From Planctomycetaceae bacterium (GTDB lineage Bacteria > Planctomycetota > Planctomycetia > Pirellulales > UBA1268), in contig DNLZ01000077.1 of the NCBI GenBank assembly GCA_003488325.1, positions 5,555 through 11,671 on the forward strand: a stretch of DNA of 6,117 bases. Reading direction: 5' to 3'. This document shows, in pieces, positions 1-6,061 of this stretch. A program made the translations under genes and the position numbers. A model generated the notes under the pieces. It worked only from the letters and a program-made list of their open reading frames with translations. It searched no databases and had not been told where the DNA came from. The number at the start of each line of letters is the position of its first letter. The stretch's first letter is position 1.

Positions 1-293
1 AGACCGACCTGCCGCATGTTGCCCGAGCACGAGGTGCGCCGCGCCGCCTCGCGGGCCGACTGCACGGCCGGCAGCAGGAGACCGATGAGCACGGCGATGA
101 TGGCGATCACCACCAGGAGCTCGACGAGCGTGAAGCCGCGTGCCCGCCGCACGAGCCCGCGGCGTCCCGTCCCGTCTGTCGGGTTCGCCACGCCACCGTA
201 CGGGCGAGCCCCGTCAGGCGACGCGTCCGACGCCCATGGTGCCGCGACCTCGGTCGACGGCTGCCGGACATGAAGGGTCGCGCGAACGGCCAT
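1..293 (-). CDS. DUF1559 prepilin-like protein, N-terminal part (runs off the left edge)
   Basis: Partial gene: 97 complete codons plus two bases of a Leu codon before the window ends. The translation contains a type III (prepilin) signal: basic RRARG, then FTLVELLVV, with the cleavage Gly at about residue 53, Phe at +1 and the conserved Glu at +5. A hydrophobic helix follows to about residue 75, then LLPAVQSAREAARRTSC and GNMRQVGL, the hallmark of DUF1559 (SBP_bac_10) proteins that are multiplied in planctomycetes. They are thought to be exported, pilin-like surface or periplasmic proteins of unknown function; the C-terminal domain lies outside the window. I chose the ATG at 293 because GAGGGGGG lies 4-5 bases upstream. 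This gives an unusually long, polar 53-residue leader. A GTG at about codon 48, giving a short leader (VRRARGFTLVELL), is the alternative but has no clear ribosome binding site. It follows the desulfurase gene after 150 bases and is probably a separate unit. Confidence 0.92.
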   Translation of the reverse strand, partial: MAVRATLHVRQPSTEVAAPWASDASPDGARPYGGVANPTDGTGRRGLVRRARGFTLVELLVVIAIIAVLIGLLLPAVQSAREAARRTSCSGNMRQVG

Positions 294-443
294 GATGCCC
301 CCTCGCATGCGGTTCCTGCGAACTGCGCCCGAAGCCGAAACTGGCGACGTCGTTTCCGCTCGCTCCGAGCGAAGTCCCCTCGAAAAAAGAGTACTCACCC
401 CGACCGAGGGACGCAATCTCCGGTTGACCGCGCGGCATCCACG
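294..443 (-). promoter_or_regulatory. Spacer with possible weak promoter and inverted repeat upstream of the DUF1559 gene
   Basis: This is the only spacer in the window longer than 62 bases, and it separates the desulfurase stop from the pilin-like gene. Read on the minus strand it holds TTGCGT (416-411), 17 bases, then TACTCT (393-388), which matches only about half of each sigma-70 box. An imperfect inverted repeat, GTCCCTCG at 412-405 and CGAGGGGAC at 382-374 with one bulged base, brackets the eight-base palindrome GAGTACTC (389-396) and a run of six T on the minus strand (388-383). This may be an operator or leader structure. No convincing intrinsic terminator is present, because no strong stem directly precedes the T run. 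The assignment as a promoter region is inference. Confidence 0.25.
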
Positions 444-1595
444 TCACCCGCCCACGATGCCTTCAACGGTCGTCACGAGCGCATCGACGTCGGCGGGCGT
501 GTTGAACGGACCGAAACTCGCGCGCACCGTGCCCGACCCCGCCGTGCCGAGATGCCCGTGCACGAGCGCCGCACAGTGCAGCCCCGAGCGCACCTGCACG
601 CCCGCGGCCTGCTCGAGCACGACCGCGACGTCGGCCGGTTCGTAGCCCTCGACCGTGATGCTGACGATCGGCGCTCCTGCACTCGCGAGGACCCGCACCC
701 CGCGCACCTCGGCCAGCCGCGAGGCGGCCGCGGTGGCGAGCATGCGACAACCGTCGCCGACGACGGCGACCGATCGTGCCTCGATCCAGGTGATCGCCGC
801 CACGAATGCCCCGAGCGCGGGCACATCGGCCGTACCCGCCTCCATCCGCTCCGTGAAGGCATCCGGCATCCGGAGGGATTCGCTCGACGATCCCGTGCCA
901 CCACGGACGAGCGGGGTCACCTCGAGACCCTCGCGCACCCAGAGGAGGCCAGGCCCGCCGACCCCGAGCAGCCATTTGTGGCACGGCGCCGCCACGGCGT
1001 CGGCGTGCCATCCCGGCGCGGTGCACGGCACCTGCCCGAGGGACTGCGCGGCGTCGAGCAGAAAGAGGCCGCCCCGGTCGTGCACGATCCCGGCGATGGC
1101 CGCGGTGTCCTGCACGGCTCCCGTCACGTTCGACGCGTGCGTGCAGGTGACGAGCCGCGTCGTCGGCCGCCAGGCGGCGGCGATCGCGGCCGGGTCCACG
1201 TGCCCGAGGGCGCCGCACGGCACAATCGAGAGCTCGATCGTACCGGCCGCCCGCAGCGCGTCGAGCGGCCGCAGCACGGCGTTGTGATCGGCGGCGGTGG
1301 CGATCACGTGATCCCCCGGCTGCAGCAGGCCGTGCAGGGCGATGTTGAGCGCGAGCGTGCCCCCCGCCGGAAACGCGACACGACGCGGGTCCACGCCGCC
1401 GAGCATCCGCGCAGCCGCACGGCGGGCGTCGTCGCGGATCGCGTCTGCCGCGAGCGCGTCGGCATAGGACGCACGGCCCGCCGTCGCGCCGATGTCGCGT
1501 GCGGCGTGCAGCCACGCCGTGATCACGTCGTCCGGTTTGGGCCACGTCGTCGCCGCATTGTCGAGATAGCGGCGCACCTGCGGGGCATCGGGCAC
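444..1595 (-). CDS. Cysteine desulfurase, class V aminotransferase fold (EF2568-like family)
   Basis: PLP-dependent enzyme of 383 residues, a normal length for the family. It is predicted to take sulfur from L-cysteine as an enzyme persulfide and release alanine. The N-terminus RRYLDNAATTWPKP is typical. Visible catalytic elements are His104 (ADHNAV, PLP stacking), Asp181 and Gln184 (LLDAAQSLG, cofactor pyridine contacts), Lys207 (PCHKWLLG, Schiff base) and Cys341 (RSGLHCAAL, sulfur acceptor). The tail GTVRASFGPFNTPADVD matches the subfamily modelled on Enterococcus EF2568 better than SufS or IscS. The start is a GTG: GGAGGA lies 5 bases upstream and the first base is 2 bases after the moaA stop. 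Co-translation with moaA, moaE and moaD suggests it feeds sulfur to MoaD thiocarboxylate formation or sulfurates a finished molybdenum cofactor. That role is inference. EF2568-type proteins were also linked by others to selenium-dependent molybdenum hydroxylases. The family call is firm; the physiological acceptor is unknown. Confidence 0.93.
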   Translation of the reverse strand: MPDAPQVRRYLDNAATTWPKPDDVITAWLHAARDIGATAGRASYADALAADAIRDDARRAAARMLGGVDPRRVAFPAGGTLALNIALHGLLQPGDHVIATAADHNAVLRPLDALRAAGTIELSIVPCGALGHVDPAAIAAAWRPTTRLVTCTHASNVTGAVQDTAAIAGIVHDRGGLFLLDAAQSLGQVPCTAPGWHADAVAAPCHKWLLGVGGPGLLWVREGLEVTPLVRGGTGSSSESLRMPDAFTERMEAGTADVPALGAFVAAITWIEARSVAVVGDGCRMLATAAASRLAEVRGVRVLASAGAPIVSITVEGYEPADVAVVLEQAAGVQVRSGLHCAALVHGHLGTAGSGTVRASFGPFNTPADVDALVTTVEGIVGG

Positions 1596-1597
1596 GG

Positions 1598-2614
1598 CTA
1601 TCCTCCGATCTGGTACATGGCCCGTGCGGGGCGGTCGAACGCCGGCGTGTCGATGCCATGGGCTGCCCGCTTCGCGGCGACGCAGTCGCGGAGCAGCGCC
1701 GCGAGGGTCGGGTCGTCGCCTCCTTCCCGAAGCACGCGACGCGCGTCCCACTCGACCGTCGAAAAGAGGCAGTTGCGGAGCTGCCCGTCCGCGGTGAGAC
1801 GCAGCCGGTCGCACCGGCCGCAGAAGGGCTGCGTCACCGGGTCGATGAACCCGACACGGCCGCCGCCGTCGGCCCACGCATAGTCGACCGCGGGCTGTCC
1901 CGCATCGCTGGATGGCGGCTGTTCGACCCGCCGCAACGGGCCGAGCGACCGCTCGAGGATCGCCCGCACCTCCGCGCCCGACAGGACCTGCTCGCGTGCC
2001 CACGCCCCGTCGGCATCGAGCGGCATGAACTCGATGAAGCGCAGGTGAAACCCCTCGCGGCGACAGAACTCCGCGAGCGGGAGGATCTCCGCCTCGGTGA
2101 GCCCGCGGATGGAGACCGCGTTGATGCGGATCATGCGGAATCCGGCACGCTTCGCCGCGGTGAGACCGGCGAGCACCCGCGCGACGCCGGCCCGCCGGGC
2201 GATGCGTTCGAAGACCTCCTCACGCAGGCTGTCGAGGCTGACGTTCAGCCGGGTCAGCCCCGCCTCCCGCAACGCCCGCGCCTGGTCGGCCAGCAGGATG
2301 CCGTTGGTCGTCAGCGCGACCTCGTCGACGCCCGGAATCGCGACCAGCTGCCGCACGAGCACGGCGAGGTCGCGACGCACGAGCGGCTCACCTCCCGTGA
2401 CCCGGATCGTCCGCACCCCCAGCCGGGAGGCGACGGCGGCGACCCGCGCGATCTCCTCGTAGGTGAGCAGCTCTTCGCGCGGCCGGAAGACCACCTCCTC
2501 CGGCATGCAGTAGGTGCAGCGCAGGTTGCAGCGATCCGTCACGCTGATCCGCAGGTCCGTGTGCAGGCGACCGAACCGGTCGATGAGGCGTCCGGTGACC
2601 ACGTCCGCGCTCAT
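1598..2614 (-). CDS. moaA: GTP 3',8-cyclase MoaA (radical SAM, molybdopterin biosynthesis)
   Basis: MoaA carries out the first committed step of molybdenum cofactor synthesis. It converts GTP to 3',8-cyclo-7,8-dihydro-GTP by radical SAM chemistry, and MoaC then makes cyclic pyranopterin monophosphate. The 338-residue protein (E. coli MoaA is 329) shows every key element. The N-terminal 4Fe-4S site CNLRCTYC has Cys29, Cys33 and Cys36. The SAM-contact motif VTGGEP is at about 72-77. There are LTTNG and NVSLDSL strands and RFIEFMP at 192-198. The second cluster site CGRC plus a Cys 13 residues later is formed by Cys265, Cys268 and Cys282. The C-terminus is MYQIGG, carrying the family's conserved double glycine. 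The ATG at 2614 overlaps the moaE stop (ATGA), indicating translational coupling; the local Shine-Dalgarno (GGGGCGG) is weak. A longer upstream reading frame exists but adds no homologous sequence. The final Gly-Gly codons double as the ribosome binding site of the desulfurase gene. moaC is not in this window. Confidence 0.97.
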   Translation of the reverse strand: MSADVVTGRLIDRFGRLHTDLRISVTDRCNLRCTYCMPEEVVFRPREELLTYEEIARVAAVASRLGVRTIRVTGGEPLVRRDLAVLVRQLVAIPGVDEVALTTNGILLADQARALREAGLTRLNVSLDSLREEVFERIARRAGVARVLAGLTAAKRAGFRMIRINAVSIRGLTEAEILPLAEFCRREGFHLRFIEFMPLDADGAWAREQVLSGAEVRAILERSLGPLRRVEQPPSSDAGQPAVDYAWADGGGRVGFIDPVTQPFCGRCDRLRLTADGQLRNCLFSTVEWDARRVLREGGDDPTLAALLRDCVAAKRAAHGIDTPAFDRPARAMYQIGG

Positions 2615-3141
2615 CGTGCCGCCCCACGCGTGCCTGGCGATCCGGCGACCGGGGTCGGCACCCCGTCGCCCGCCGCGGGGATGTCGGGATGCACCCAGCG
2701 CCGCGACCCGTCGAGACCCTCCTCGCACTTCCAGATCGGCACCTCCCGCTTGATCCGCGCCATGAGCCATTCCGCGGCGGCGAAGGCGTCTGCCCGATGC
2801 GCGGCACTCGTCGCGATCCCCACGCTCGACTCGCCGACGGCGACCACTCCCAGCCGATGCTCGACGGCGCAGGCGACGAGCCCGAACCGCGCGATCGCTT
2901 CCGCCGCGAGGCGCACGAGCGCGGCGGTCGCGAGCGGCTCATGCGCCTCGTAGTCGAGGGACCGCGTCCCCACCCCGTCGGTGACGCCCCGCGTCGTGCC
3001 CACGAAGAGCACGTTGCCGCCGGCGGACGGGCTCGCGACCGCCCGGAGCAGGCCTGCGGTGTCGATCGGACGACGCACGAGCGCGACGCCCGGTGACGCC
3101 ATGGCAACGGGGCGCGATGCGGACGCGGGCTCGGGGCACAT
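2611..3141 (-). CDS. moaE: Molybdopterin synthase catalytic (large) subunit MoaE
   Basis: MoaE binds cyclic pyranopterin monophosphate and receives sulfur from thiocarboxylated MoaD, making the dithiolene of molybdopterin in a cytosolic MoaD2-MoaE2 complex. The 176-residue product (usual about 150) contains the family pattern: LFVGTTRGVTDG at about 45-56, LDYEAHEPLA, VEHRLGVVAVGESSV and AHRADAF. It also has IKREVPIWKCE at 130-140, holding the two active-site lysines, Lys131 and Lys138. I chose the ATG at 3141 because GGAGG lies 8 bases upstream, inside the last codons of moaD. The alternative ATG at 3102 would give 163 residues but has no ribosome binding site. The roughly 22 residues before the conserved core and the Pro/Gly-rich last 20 residues are probably disordered. 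The gene begins 4 bases after the moaD stop and overlaps moaA by four bases. Confidence 0.96.
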   Translation of the reverse strand: MCPEPASASRPVAMASPGVALVRRPIDTAGLLRAVASPSAGGNVLFVGTTRGVTDGVGTRSLDYEAHEPLATAALVRLAAEAIARFGLVACAVEHRLGVVAVGESSVGIATSAAHRADAFAAAEWLMARIKREVPIWKCEEGLDGSRRWVHPDIPAAGDGVPTPVAGSPGTRGAAR

Positions 3142-3145
3142 CGAT

Positions 3146-3412
3146 TCAGCCTCCGCTGACCGGCGGAAGAACCGCCACGTCGGCACCGACGGCGACCCGC
3201 GTCTCCTCGGCTGCGAGCGCGCCGGACACCGCGATCGCGCTGCGCGAGAGGAGCGGCTCGAGGCCGGGACGTGCCTCGGCGAGCGCCCGGCGCAAGTCCG
3301 CGACGGTGCCGCCGGACCAGGGGATGTCGAGCGTCCGGCCACCGGCCGGCTCGACGAGGCCGGCGAAGAGCAGGACCTGGAGCGTTCCGTCGCGCGGGAG
3401 GGAGTGCTGCAT
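3146..3412 (-). CDS. moaD: Molybdopterin synthase sulfur-carrier (small) subunit MoaD
   Basis: This is a small ubiquitin-fold (ThiS/MoaD family) protein of 88 residues; the usual length is about 81. It shows the beta-strand start LQVLLFAGLVEPAGG, the helix TVADLRRALAEARPGLEPLL, then SRSAIAVSGALAAEETRVAVGADVAVLPPVSGG. The C-terminal Gly-Gly is the site that is adenylated and converted to a thiocarboxylate before sulfur transfer within MoaE. LPPVSGG is diagnostic. Two in-frame starts are possible. The ATG at 3412 has GGGAAG about 9 bases upstream and is preferred. The ATG at 3421 adds three residues but the same GGGAAG is too close to it. The activating E1-like enzyme MoeB is absent from the window. 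The last codons (GGA GGC) contain the Shine-Dalgarno of moaE. The gene lies 62 bases downstream of the oxidase, after a strong hairpin. Confidence 0.95.
   Translation of the reverse strand: MQHSLPRDGTLQVLLFAGLVEPAGGRTLDIPWSGGTVADLRRALAEARPGLEPLLSRSAIAVSGALAAEETRVAVGADVAVLPPVSGG
3150..3177 (-). promoter_or_regulatory. Two mutually exclusive hairpins over the moaE ribosome binding site
   Basis: In the minus-strand transcript at the moaD 3' end, GGCGG (3176-3172), loop UUCUU, CCGCC (3166-3162) can form a compact hairpin, with a further U-G pair. An alternative stem pairs CUUCCGC (3169-3163) with GCGGAGG (3156-3150) around a six-base loop. It has seven pairs including one G-U, and it would bury the GGAGG used by moaE. 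The two structures share 3162-3169 and cannot coexist. A ribosome finishing moaD would open the second stem, so translational coupling is the simplest reading. Seen in sequence; function is inference, and GC-rich sequence can do this by chance. Confidence 0.35.
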
Positions 3413-3428
3413 GGATGACATCTTCCCG

Positions 3429-3478
3429 GTGACGGCGGGCGGAGCCGATGGTCTCGCGGCGGCCCTGCCCGTCGTCAC
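3429..3478 (-). promoter_or_regulatory. Fifty-base hairpin between the oxidase stop and moaD
   Basis: On the minus strand GUGACG pairs with CGUCAC, then after one A-C mismatch CGGGC pairs with GCCCG. After another A-C mismatch GGGCCG pairs with CGGCUC (one G-U), leaving a 12-base loop CCGCGAGACCAU. That is 17 pairs in 50 bases. The 5' arm includes the oxidase stop codon. The 3' arm ends directly next to the CGGGAAG that serves as the moaD ribosome binding site. No U tract follows, so it is not a classical intrinsic terminator. It may be an RNA-stability or processing hairpin, a leaky terminator, or a structure affecting moaD translation. It does not resemble the known Moco riboswitch as far as I can judge by eye. 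Confidence 0.45.
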
Positions 3479-6003
3479 GTGGTCACGAGCCGGCCGCTCG
3501 TCGTCGTGAGGAGATCGTCGAGACCGTGGGGCGCTGGTCCCGGCAGCATGCCGTACGCCCTCGCGAGCAGCTTGACGGGGTGCACGGACGGCTTCGTCGT
3601 GCCCTGCTCCATTTGTATCCGGCAGGCACTGCACTCGGTAGCGCCCGCCGTGACGCCACTCCGCATCGCGGAGACGAGCCCCAGGCCCACCCGCAGGCTG
3701 GTGCGATAGTGATCCCGCGCGAGGCCGAACGTCCCCGCCATGCCGGAGCACCCGGCGGCGGCCGTCTGGACGTTCAGCCCCGGGACGAGCCGCAGCAGGT
3801 GCTCACCCGCCGTCGGCAGCGGCCCCGACCGGGAGTGGCAGGGGGCGTGATAGAGCACCTGCGCGGGGACGGGACGAAAGTCGAGCCGCAGGCGCCCCTC
3901 GCGATGGAGCTCGAGCAGGAAACTCGTCGCGTCGCACGTGGCGGCGATCACGCGGTCGAGCTCGCCGTCGTCCTCCACGAGGAGCGGGTAATCGTGCCGG
4001 ATGCAGGTCACCGCCGCCGGCTCGGTGCAGACGATGCGGTAGCCGAGCCGCACCGCCTCCGCCAGCACCCGCATGTTCGTGCGCGCGAGCCGGCGGGCCC
4101 CGTCGAGGTCGCCCTCGCTCACGAGGGGCATGCCGGCCGCCACCTGCCGGGGATCCACGAGCACGCCGATGCCGTGCCGCTCCAACAGCCCGACGAACGC
4201 CTGACCCAGCAGCGGGTCGTGCCGCCGGGCGTAGGTGTCGAGGAAGAAGAGCACCCGCGGACCGCTCCGCCGCGAGGGACGCGTGAGGCCGCGGCGGGCG
4301 GCCCAGCGCAGGAACTGGTTGCCCGTGACGAGCGGCAGCTTGCGGCCCCGGGCGATCCCGATCGTCTTCTCGAGCATCCACCGCGCCCGCGGGTCCCCCA
4401 GCGCCCAGTTCGTCAGCGGACGCACCGCGCCACCCCATGCGGAGAGCGCGTCGATCCGACTGAGCAGCCAGCGGCGAAACGACAGGCTGTTCACGGCGAC
4501 GTTCGCCGCCTTGAGTTCCATGACGAGCGCCGGGATGTCCACATGCGCGGAGCACTCCGTCCGGCACTGGTGGCAGTTGAAGCAGGTGTCGGCGATCGCC
4601 TGCAGCATCTCACCGCCGACCGTGCGCGGATCGAGCCGACCCGCGAGCAGCGCGGCGACGATGTTCGCCTTGGCGCGGGGCGACGCCTCCTCCACGGGAT
4701 TCTCACGAAACCTGGGACACATGCGCTGCGGCGCCGCGACGCCACGGCAGGCGCCGCAGCCGTTGCAGGCATCCACCTCCGCGGCCACGCGATCGGGCTC
4801 CCAGTTCAGCACCGGCAGGGACATGGGCCGGGCGACCGTCTCCGGCGCGGCGGCGTCGTCCGCCGCCGGAACGGCCTGCGGTGCGGCGCGAAACCGGGCC
4901 GTGGCCGCCGCGCCGGTATCGACGACGCGCCCGGGCGCGAGGATCCCGTCGGGGTCGAAGAGCCGCTTCACGCGCGAGAACGTCGCCGCGAGGTCCGGAA
5001 AGAGTCGGCCGAAGGCAGGCGTGCGCGACAGGCCGAGCCCGAGCTCCGCCCCGATCGAGCCGTCACAGGCGAGAACATCGGCGTAGACGGCGTCGGCCAG
5101 CGCCTCGAGCCGCGGCCGCTCCCCGGGATCACGGGGATCGGCGTGGGGGCGCACGTGGAACTCGCCGTGGGCGGCGTGGCCGAAGATCATCGCCGTGGCC
5201 TGGGATCGCCGCAGCGTTTCCTGGAGCCGACGCAGGAAGTCCGGCACGGCCGCCGGCGGCACGATGATGTCCTCGAGGAAGGGCACGGGACGCACGGCGG
5301 CCCGCACACCGGCGAGCGTCGAGACGACCGTGCGCGAGAGCTCCCAGAAGAAGGCGGCGTCGTGCACGTCCTCGGCGCGCCGGATGTCGATGCAGGATCG
5401 CCGCGCCTTGCGGGCCGCGGCGATCGCGTCGTCGAGTCGCGCATTGCACGACCGCGCGTCCTCTCCGGTGAACTCGACGAGCAGGCCGGCCTCGGCGATC
5501 GGCGGGATGAGCAGGTCGAACGCCGGCCGCGCGCTCCGCGCGAGGGCGAGGTGCCTGCGATCGAACAGGTCGCAGGCACTCGGGCCCAGCGCCGTGATGC
5601 GCACCGCCATCTCCGCCGCCCTCTCGAGCGAGTCGAAGAGCAGGAGGCCGACCGCCGTCGCCGGATCCACACGGACGGTCCGCAGGGTGGCCTCGGTGAC
5701 GATCCCGAGCGTGCCCTCGGCGCCGCAGAGCAGCCGCGGCAGGTCGATCGTGCCGTCCGCGGCGCCGCGGAGATCGTGCAGTCCGTACCCACCATGGCCC
5801 CGCCGCGTGGCCGGCTGGCGGCGGGCGATGATCGCCTGATCCGCGCGGAGGATCGCGTCGACTCCCGCGGCGGTCATCGCCGGAGGGGCCAGCGCTGCCG
5901 CTGCGGAGGCGGCGGGGGGGTTTTGCTGCTGCTGCTGCTGCTGCTGTTGTTGTTGCGGAGGAAGGGGAGCAGCGAGGCCGCTGCCTTTGCCTCCGGGCTC
6001 CAT
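3475..6003 (-). CDS. FAD-linked oxidase fused to iron-sulfur (GlcF/GlpC-like) reductase, 5' end missing or corrupted
   Basis: Probable 2-hydroxyacid (D-lactate, glycolate or D-2-hydroxyglutarate type) dehydrogenase passing electrons from FAD through Fe-S clusters to the respiratory chain; the substrate is unknown. Residue order: PRLLCGAEGTLGIVTEATL (89-107) is the tail of the PCMH FAD-binding domain. The FAD-oxidase C-terminal domain spans about 113-362, with metal-site-like FGHAAHGEFH (His276, His283) and Glu320. Two 4Fe-4S sites follow: Cys413, Cys416, Cys419, Cys429, and Cys474, Cys477, Cys480, Cys484. Two CCG-like domains lie at about 584-672 and 716-815. Only the second keeps cysteines (Cys722, Cys752, Cys791, Cys794). 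Fused relatives such as YdiJ are about 1000 residues, so roughly 200-250 N-terminal residues with the main FAD-binding motifs are absent. Homology-like sequence starts near residue 45 (VDAILRADQ, about 5870). Residues 1-42 are low complexity with a polyglutamine run and probably are not native. The ATG at 6003 has no Shine-Dalgarno. GAELGLG replaces the usual GEHGxG. Confidence 0.85.
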   Translation of the reverse strand: MEPGGKGSGLAAPLPPQQQQQQQQQQQNPPAASAAAALAPPAMTAAGVDAILRADQAIIARRQPATRRGHGGYGLHDLRGAADGTIDLPRLLCGAEGTLGIVTEATLRTVRVDPATAVGLLLFDSLERAAEMAVRITALGPSACDLFDRRHLALARSARPAFDLLIPPIAEAGLLVEFTGEDARSCNARLDDAIAAARKARRSCIDIRRAEDVHDAAFFWELSRTVVSTLAGVRAAVRPVPFLEDIIVPPAAVPDFLRRLQETLRRSQATAMIFGHAAHGEFHVRPHADPRDPGERPRLEALADAVYADVLACDGSIGAELGLGLSRTPAFGRLFPDLAATFSRVKRLFDPDGILAPGRVVDTGAAATARFRAAPQAVPAADDAAAPETVARPMSLPVLNWEPDRVAAEVDACNGCGACRGVAAPQRMCPRFRENPVEEASPRAKANIVAALLAGRLDPRTVGGEMLQAIADTCFNCHQCRTECSAHVDIPALVMELKAANVAVNSLSFRRWLLSRIDALSAWGGAVRPLTNWALGDPRARWMLEKTIGIARGRKLPLVTGNQFLRWAARRGLTRPSRRSGPRVLFFLDTYARRHDPLLGQAFVGLLERHGIGVLVDPRQVAAGMPLVSEGDLDGARRLARTNMRVLAEAVRLGYRIVCTEPAAVTCIRHDYPLLVEDDGELDRVIAATCDATSFLLELHREGRLRLDFRPVPAQVLYHAPCHSRSGPLPTAGEHLLRLVPGLNVQTAAAGCSGMAGTFGLARDHYRTSLRVGLGLVSAMRSGVTAGATECSACRIQMEQGTTKPSVHPVKLLARAYGMLPGPAPHGLDDLLTTTSGRLVTT
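5923..5955 (-). repeat. Polyglutamine-coding CAG/CAA repeat
   Basis: On the minus strand the order is CAA three times, CAG seven times, CAA once, encoding eleven Gln in the frame of the oxidase. It is preceded by PLPP and followed by NPPAAS and an Ala-rich stretch. Such tracts are rare in bacterial respiratory enzymes and lie outside the part with family resemblance. The neighbouring codons (AAA, GCT, GCT, CTT, CCT) have less GC at third positions than the rest of the window. This suggests foreign or artefactual sequence. Confidence 0.9.
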
Positions 6004-6036
6004 TCTTGTTGAAGAAAGAGAAAAAAAGGAAAAGAA

Positions 6037-6052
6037 AGAGAGAGAGAGAGAG
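6037..6052. repeat. AG dinucleotide repeat in a purine-rich stretch
   Basis: Eight AG units follow an almost pure purine stretch from about 6010. Read on the minus strand this is a CT-rich leader ending in AACAAG just before the ATG at 6003. It resembles a eukaryotic 5' leader and start context, and no bacterial ribosome binding site is visible. Confidence 0.9.
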
Positions 6053-6061
6053 TGACAGGCG

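Noticed and set aside
214..447. 77-codon minus-strand open frame between the desulfurase and the pilin-like gene
   Set aside because: It overlaps the pilin-like start in another frame, has no family signature, and lacks the good ribosome binding site seen at 293.
434..461. GGCATC / GATGCC inverted repeat spanning the desulfurase stop, considered as a terminator
   Set aside because: It has only six pairs with a 16-base loop and no T run directly after it, so it is not convincing as an intrinsic terminator.
270..1883. 537-codon plus-strand open frame opposite the desulfurase
   Set aside because: It shows an Arg/His/Pro-rich shadow composition and no motif, and the minus strand carries a complete catalytic set for a cysteine desulfurase.
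1658..2953. 431-codon plus-strand open frame opposite moaA and moaE
   Set aside because: It crosses two well-defined minus-strand genes and their overlapping junction and has no recognisable domain.
3422..3474. Molybdenum cofactor riboswitch upstream of moaD
   Set aside because: The gap is too short and holds a single simple hairpin, not the multi-helix Moco riboswitch architecture.
3448..6012. 854-codon open frame on the plus strand opposite the oxidase
   Set aside because: It is rich in Arg, Gly, His and Pro with no recognisable domain and mirrors the minus-strand gene, whose Fe-S and FAD-oxidase motifs are clear. It is a typical antisense shadow of GC-rich coding.
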